Position numbers and translations under genes: made by a program. A DNA stretch of 64,000 bases from Imhoffiella fuscus (lineage in GTDB: Bacteria; Pseudomonadota; Gammaproteobacteria; Chromatiales; Chromatiaceae), in contig NZ_JBHUHX010000004.1 in NCBI RefSeq assembly GCF_042682685.1, positions 124,001 to 188,000 on the forward strand, written 5' to 3'. The notes under the pieces were generated by a model. That model made no database searches. It was not told the origin of the DNA and was given only the letters and a program-made list of their open reading frames with translations. Of the stretch, positions 60,248 through 64,000 are shown one piece after another (position 1 is the first letter of the stretch; each line of letters starts with the position of its first letter).

Positions 60248-61390
60248 ATGTCAAAACGCGATTACTACGAAGTCCTTGGTGTCCAACGCAATGCGAGCGA
60301 GGCCGATATCAAAAAGGCCTTTCGCCGTCTGGCGATGAAGTATCACCCCGACCGAAATACGGGGGATGCGGACGCGGAAACCAAGTTCAAGGAAGCCAAG
60401 CAGGCTTACGATGTCCTGAGCGATGCGAAGAAGCGCTCGGCCTACGATCAGTTCGGCCATGCTGGTGTCGATTCGGGCGCTGGAGGCTTCGGTGGCGGTC
60501 CCGGTGACTTCGCTGGCGCGGGTTCCTTCTCCGATATCTTCGGGGATGTCTTCGGCGACATATTCGGTGGACGGACTGCCGGCGGTAGACGCAGCCAGCG
60601 CGGGGTGGACCTGCGCTACGACCTGTCGTTGACCCTGGAAGAGGCGGTTGCCGGCAAGGATGTCAAGATCCGTATTCCCACGCTGGTGGATTGCCAGTTC
60701 TGTGGCGGCAGCGGGGCCAAGCCGGGCACCCAGCCCAAGCAATGTCCGACCTGTGCGGGCATGGGGCAGGTGCGGATGCAGCAGGGCTTCTTCTCCATTC
60801 AGCAGACCTGTCCGGACTGCCGCGGCGCGGGCGTCGTGATCGACGAGCCTTGCTCGCACTGCCGGGGTCGCGGCCGAACCCAAGAGGAGAAGACGCTGTC
60901 GGTGAAGGTTCCGCCGGGCGTCGATACCGGGGACCGCATTCGTCTGGCCGGGGAGGGCGAGCGTGGCGAGCAGGGCGGCCCGCCAGGGGATCTCTATGTG
61001 CAGGTCCAGGTCATGGAGCACCCCATCTTCACCCGCGAGGACAGCAATCTCTATTGCCAGGTACCGATCGGCTTCGTTACGGCGGCGTTAGGAGGCGAGT
61101 TGGAGGTCCCGACGCTCGACGGCAAGGTCATGCTGAAGATCCCGGCGGGTACCCAGACCGGCAAGATGTTCCGGGTGCGCAATAAGGGCGTGAAGCCGGT
61201 ACGTGGCGGCGTGGTGGGCGATCTCATCTGCCGAGTGACGCTGGAGACGCCGGTCAACCTGACCGACCGTCAAAAGGAGTTGCTCCAGGAGTTCGAGCTC
61301 AGCGTGCGGGAGGGTGGCTCGCGGCACAATCCGCAGTCCCATTCCTGGCTCGATGGCGTCAAGAGTTTCTTCGAGAAGATGGGTCTTTGA
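60248..61390 (+). CDS. dnaJ: co-chaperone DnaJ
   Basis: Type I J-protein that stimulates the DnaK ATPase. From ATG 60248 (380 residues): J domain with HPD in MKYHPDRN, Gly/Phe-rich region with DIFGDVFGDIFGG, the zinc domain with four repeats (CQFCGGSG, CPTCAGMG, CPDCRGAG, CSHCRGRG), and the C-terminal substrate domains. The frame extends 8 codons upstream but ATG 60248 is the normal start. Order hrcA-grpE-dnaK-dnaJ is kept; dapB follows at 112 bases. Confidence 0.97.
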   Translation: MSKRDYYEVLGVQRNASEADIKKAFRRLAMKYHPDRNTGDADAETKFKEAKQAYDVLSDAKKRSAYDQFGHAGVDSGAGGFGGGPGDFAGAGSFSDIFGDVFGDIFGGRTAGGRRSQRGVDLRYDLSLTLEEAVAGKDVKIRIPTLVDCQFCGGSGAKPGTQPKQCPTCAGMGQVRMQQGFFSIQQTCPDCRGAGVVIDEPCSHCRGRGRTQEEKTLSVKVPPGVDTGDRIRLAGEGERGEQGGPPGDLYVQVQVMEHPIFTREDSNLYCQVPIGFVTAALGGELEVPTLDGKVMLKIPAGTQTGKMFRVRNKGVKPVRGGVVGDLICRVTLETPVNLTDRQKELLQEFELSVREGGSRHNPQSHSWLDGVKSFFEKMGL

Positions 61391-61502
61391 CCGATCGGAC
61401 CCGATAACAGTACAGGTTGGAGGCCGCCGAATGCATGGCGGTTTGACCTCGCCAGCCCCGATCCGGCATGCGCGAGCCTTCCGATGAGGAGTCGAATGAA
61501 TC

Positions 61503-62318
61503 ATGAGTGAGATCAGAATCGCCGTTGCCGGCGCGGGCGGACGTATGGGGCGCAACCTCATCCAAGCGGTCACCGAGGCCCAAGGATTGAGATTGGGTGC
61601 CGCGACCGAACAGCCCGAGAGTTCGCTGCTCGGCGCCGACGCGGGCGAGTTGGTCGGTGTCGGGCATCTGGGCGTTCCCCTCGTCGCCGACTTGTCCGAG
61701 GTGATTGACGATTTCGACGTCCTGATCGACTTCACCGTGCCGACCGCGACCATGGTGCACCTGGCGCTCTGTCGTCGTTCAGCAAAGCGGATGGTGATCG
61801 GCACCACCGGGCTCGATGAGGCGCAGCGGGTTCAGGTGACCGCCGCTGGCGAGGAGATCGCCATCGTTTTCGCGCCCAACATGAGCGTCGGCGTCAATCT
61901 CTGTCTCAAGCTGTTGGATATCGCGGCGCGGGTTCTGGGTGATGACGTCGATATCGAGATCATCGAGGCCCATCATCGCCATAAGGTGGATGCGCCTTCT
62001 GGAACCGCGCTACGGATGGGCGAGGTCATCGCCGACGCGCTCGGGCGCGATCTCAGAGAGGTTGCGGTTTACGGTCGGGAAGGGCAGACGGGCGCGCGCG
62101 CCCGTCGGACCATCGGATTCGAAACCATCCGCGCGGGCGATGTCGTCGGCGAGCACAGTGTCTGGTTCGCCGCCGAGGGCGAGCGGATCGAGATTGCCCA
62201 CAAGGCGTCGAGCCGCATGACCTTTGCGGGCGGTGCCGCGCGCGCAGCGGGCTGGATCGCGGAGCGCGAGCGCGGTCTGTTCGACATGCAGGATGTCTTG
62301 GGGCTGCGCTCCCTCTGA
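61503..62318 (+). CDS. dapB: 4-hydroxy-tetrahydrodipicolinate reductase
   Basis: Second step of the lysine/diaminopimelate branch. The 271 residues start with the NAD(P)H-binding IAVAGAGGRMGRNLI, contain GTTGLDEAQ, FAPNMSVGVNL, the signature EIIEAHHRHKVDAPSGTALRMGE (catalytic His-His region and Lys) and GEHSVWFAAEGERIEI. Length is normal. AGGAG precedes ATG 61503. It is a usual neighbour downstream of dnaJ in gammaproteobacteria, with carA often following; here a terminator and a minus-strand gene follow. Confidence 0.97.
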   Translation: MSEIRIAVAGAGGRMGRNLIQAVTEAQGLRLGAATEQPESSLLGADAGELVGVGHLGVPLVADLSEVIDDFDVLIDFTVPTATMVHLALCRRSAKRMVIGTTGLDEAQRVQVTAAGEEIAIVFAPNMSVGVNLCLKLLDIAARVLGDDVDIEIIEAHHRHKVDAPSGTALRMGEVIADALGRDLREVAVYGREGQTGARARRTIGFETIRAGDVVGEHSVWFAAEGERIEIAHKASSRMTFAGGAARAAGWIAERERGLFDMQDVLGLRSL

Positions 62319-62370
62319 GGGCTCGGGCTTGCGAGTGGCGAGGTCTCGCTGCGTCACTCCTGATCGATGG

Positions 62371-62395
62371 CGCCGGGCTTCGCCCGGCGTTGTTT
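62371..62395 (+). terminator. Rho-independent terminator after dapB
   Basis: A perfect 8-bp GC stem (CGCCGGGC / GCCCGGCG) with a TTC loop followed by TTGTTT. It ends the heat-shock/dapB transcript 53 bases after dapB. Confidence 0.8.
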
Positions 62396-62781
62396 CAATC
62401 CTCGCAGGAATACCCGTGGGCGATGAGCCCTTCCGTCAGGTGATCGGCGATCATGGGGTGCGATAGCAGATAGGCCGCCGCGTTCAGCGAATAGTCTCCG
62501 ATCGCGTCATCGACCGCCGATTCCCAGTCCTCGATGCTGTAGTCGCCGCGTCCGAGCCACATGAGTGCGACCAGCTCGGCGCGTTGGCGCTCGCTCATCG
62601 TTCCAATCGCCTGCATCATCTCCTGGACACTGTAGTCCTCACTGTGATCGGCGAGTATCTGTAGGGCCCAATCCTCTGTGGGGCTCGACGGGCTGTCGGG
62701 GATAACCACCTCCTCCTTGGCCTGGAACTCCCGTGCCTTATCGATGATGCGGCACAGGGTTTCTAATTTCAGGTGCAGCAT
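62395..62781 (-). CDS. DUF3775 family protein
   Basis: A 128-residue acidic, helical protein beginning MLHLKLETLCRIIDKAREFQAKE, with ILADHSEDYSVQEMMQAIGTMSERQRAELVALMWLGRGDY in the middle and an SLNAAAYLLSHPMIADHLTEGL end. This pattern fits DUF3775, a small proteobacterial family of unknown function. No cysteine motif or signal peptide. It stands alone, facing the dapB terminator, with a 322-base gap upstream before the tRNA. Confidence 0.8.
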   Translation of the reverse strand: MLHLKLETLCRIIDKAREFQAKEEVVIPDSPSSPTEDWALQILADHSEDYSVQEMMQAIGTMSERQRAELVALMWLGRGDYSIEDWESAVDDAIGDYSLNAAAYLLSHPMIADHLTEGLIAHGYSCED

Positions 62782-63062
62782 AGTTGGGAGCCTCTTCCCC
62801 CTGTTTCAGGTCGACCTATGGCTTCGCCAGGATGGCTGTCCGCAGGGTGACGCTTGGTCTGGTTGGAGTCCATTGTACTGCGATCTGCTCGGTTGTCTGG
62901 CCGAACTCAGATCAGTATCGGCATGATCGTTGGTTCTCTTGTGCGTTGTGGTGCGCTCCGATTTTGCAACGTTCTATCCAACAGGGTAGCGGTTCGTTAC
63001 TGGATGCAAACGCGAGCGGATCCGAGATACGATAGGCTCGACGGGCAAAAATCGAACAAGGG
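62782..63062. other. gap between the DUF3775 gene and tRNA promoter
   Basis: About 280 bases with no gene. It should contain the minus-strand promoter of the DUF3775 gene. I see no strong hairpin or repeat. Confidence 0.4.
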
Positions 63063-63091
63063 TTGCGCTCTGCCGATAAGGTCTCTATACT
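63063..63091 (+). promoter_or_regulatory. sigma70 promoter of the initiator tRNA gene
   Basis: TTGCGC (63063-63068), 17-base spacer, TATACT (63086-63091). The transcript would begin about 63098, six bases before the tRNA. Good match for a stable RNA promoter. Confidence 0.75.
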
Positions 63092-63103
63092 TGGTTCCTC
63101 TGA

Positions 63104-63180
<77 letters not shown>

Positions 63181-63185
63181 AATCC

Positions 63186-63220
63186 AAAAAGGCTTAGAAT
63201 TATAACTCTAAGCCTTTTTT
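63186..63220 (+). terminator. Rho-independent terminator of the tRNA gene
   Basis: A 13-bp stem (AAAAAGGCTTAGA / TCTAAGCCTTTTT) with an 8-base loop and six T at the end, five bases after the tRNA. A textbook terminator; the A-run also makes it work on the minus strand for mtfA. Confidence 0.9.
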
Positions 63221-63234
63221 CGTTGCGTCCGGCC

Positions 63235-64000
63235 CTAGGGTCGAGCCTCGACGCTTGCGCGCAACGGATCCTGGCGATAGAAGGCCCTGAGCTGCCGGTA
63301 GACCTCCGGGTATGGGGTGGCCAGGGTGTCGGGGATTTCGAAGAAGGCCTCGGTTGCGACGGCGAAGAACTCGGCCGGCGATTCGCTCGCATAGGGATCG
63401 ATCGCTGTGTCCTCATTTCGGCTGACGCGCTGGCAGAGGTCGTCGAAGGCACTGATGAAGGCCTCTTTCCAATCTGCGGCCGACATGTCTGCGTGGAGCG
63501 GTGGACAGCCGTTGGTGGCTCCGGAGCGCGCGTCGAGTTTGTGAGCGAGTTCATGAAGGACGACGTTGTAGCCATCGAGCTTGCCGCCCGCCTTGATGTC
63601 GGCCCAGGACAGGATGACCGGCCCGTGGCTCCAGGACTCGCCACTCCTGCTCTCTCGCTCGGTTTGGACCAGTCCGTCTTCGTTGATGAACTGGTGCTCT
63701 GGCATGAAGACATCTGGATAAAGGATGACGGAGTACCAGCCTCGATACCAATCCAGACCCAGTTCGAGGATCGGCAAGGCGGCCTGAAAGGCGATCGTCA
63801 GGCGCATCCGGTCGGTTACCACGAGACCTTGGGCGGGCTCCAGCGTCTTGTCGCGCAGGAAGCGCATGGCGAGATCGGCGAGGCGTTCCGAGGTGTCTTT
63901 GTCGAGTCGGTCGAGGAGCGGCAGTCGTTTCCAGGCCCAACTCCAGTCCGCCGAGTCGAAACGCGTCCGCTCGCGCGCGATGCCGCGTGAGCGCCACCAG
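63235..64000 (-). CDS. mtfA: MtfA-like zinc peptidase (5' end outside the window)
   Basis: The minus strand is open from the right edge to the stop at 63235, 255 codons, so only the first residues are missing. The zinc site is LHELAHKLD (HExxH), with a Glu further on in the ASESPAEFFAVATEAFFE block, the pattern of MtfA (YeeI), which in E. coli binds the Mlc repressor and has peptidase activity. The N-terminal part seen is RTRFDSADWSWAWKRLPLL, then the family's ERLADLAMRFLRDK. An internal ATG at 63867 is not the real start. It is convergent with the tRNA gene. Confidence 0.9.
   Translation of the reverse strand, partial: WWRSRGIARERTRFDSADWSWAWKRLPLLDRLDKDTSERLADLAMRFLRDKTLEPAQGLVVTDRMRLTIAFQAALPILELGLDWYRGWYSVILYPDVFMPEHQFINEDGLVQTERESRSGESWSHGPVILSWADIKAGGKLDGYNVVLHELAHKLDARSGATNGCPPLHADMSAADWKEAFISAFDDLCQRVSRNEDTAIDPYASESPAEFFAVATEAFFEIPDTLATPYPEVYRQLRAFYRQDPLRASVEARP

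Overview
The window is a densely packed, GC-rich chromosomal segment with no insertion sequence, prophage, CRISPR array or rRNA operon that I could see. Gene content points to a gammaproteobacterium close to the purple sulfur bacteria and relatives (Chromatiales). The reasons are the hrcA-grpE-dnaK-dnaJ-dapB block with a CIRCE element, divergent rsgA/orn, the alaC-hom pair, nadK-recN, and a Tat-exported molybdenum oxidoreductase of the sulfur/arsenate type next to redox accessory genes. The genus assignment is inference; no photosynthesis or Dsr/Sox gene lies in the window.

Layout. 1-4.1 kb: a partial CbiX-like chelatase, a DUF454 membrane protein, a membrane-anchored hypothetical, a nucleotide cyclase-PilZ fusion and a YheT-like hydrolase. 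4.3-8 kb: TolC-family channel, aroC, MFS transporter. 8.2-14.3 kb: a glycogen/alpha-glucan cluster (glgX, GH57, a DUF4912-like gene with no normal start codon, glgA). 14.3-23.6 kb: PilZ protein, folP, PBP1A, alaC, hom and a membrane diguanylate cyclase. 23.6-30.6 kb: cytochrome b561, rsgA, a small cytochrome c, orn, a KamA-like radical SAM enzyme whose lysine-binding residues are replaced, an FRG-domain protein and polyphosphate:AMP phosphotransferase.

30.7-40.2 kb is the most interesting part. A perfect FNR box precedes a five-gene operon: Tat-exported Mo-bisMGD subunit, four-cluster ferredoxin subunit, NrfD membrane subunit, TorD-like chaperone and HybE-like chaperone. Facing it, on the minus strand, is a five-gene operon of a DUF134 regulator, two NifX/MTH1175-family proteins and two MinD-type ATPases carrying ferredoxin domains. 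This set resembles the ORP (orange protein) clusters of anaerobes. An 18-bp element (16/18 identical) sits upstream of both operons in the same orientation relative to transcription, and a perfect 20-bp palindrome lies before the DUF134 gene. Together these suggest a co-regulated redox/metal module.

40.2-48.7 kb: a GT39-like membrane protein, a two-component system facing away from a PspA-like gene, then a membrane protein, a vWA protein and a patatin. 48.8-55.9 kb: an Lrp regulator divergent from leuA, a STAS protein, an HD-GYP protein, recN and nadK. 56.2-62.3 kb: the heat-shock operon, with CIRCE before hrcA and a sigma32-like promoter before dnaK, then dapB. 62.4-64 kb: DUF3775 protein, initiator tRNA-fMet with promoter and terminator, and a partial mtfA.

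Second-messenger genes are frequent (one nucleotide cyclase, one GGDEF, one HD-GYP, two PilZ proteins). All functional calls come from reading translated sequence and family motifs; no database search was made.
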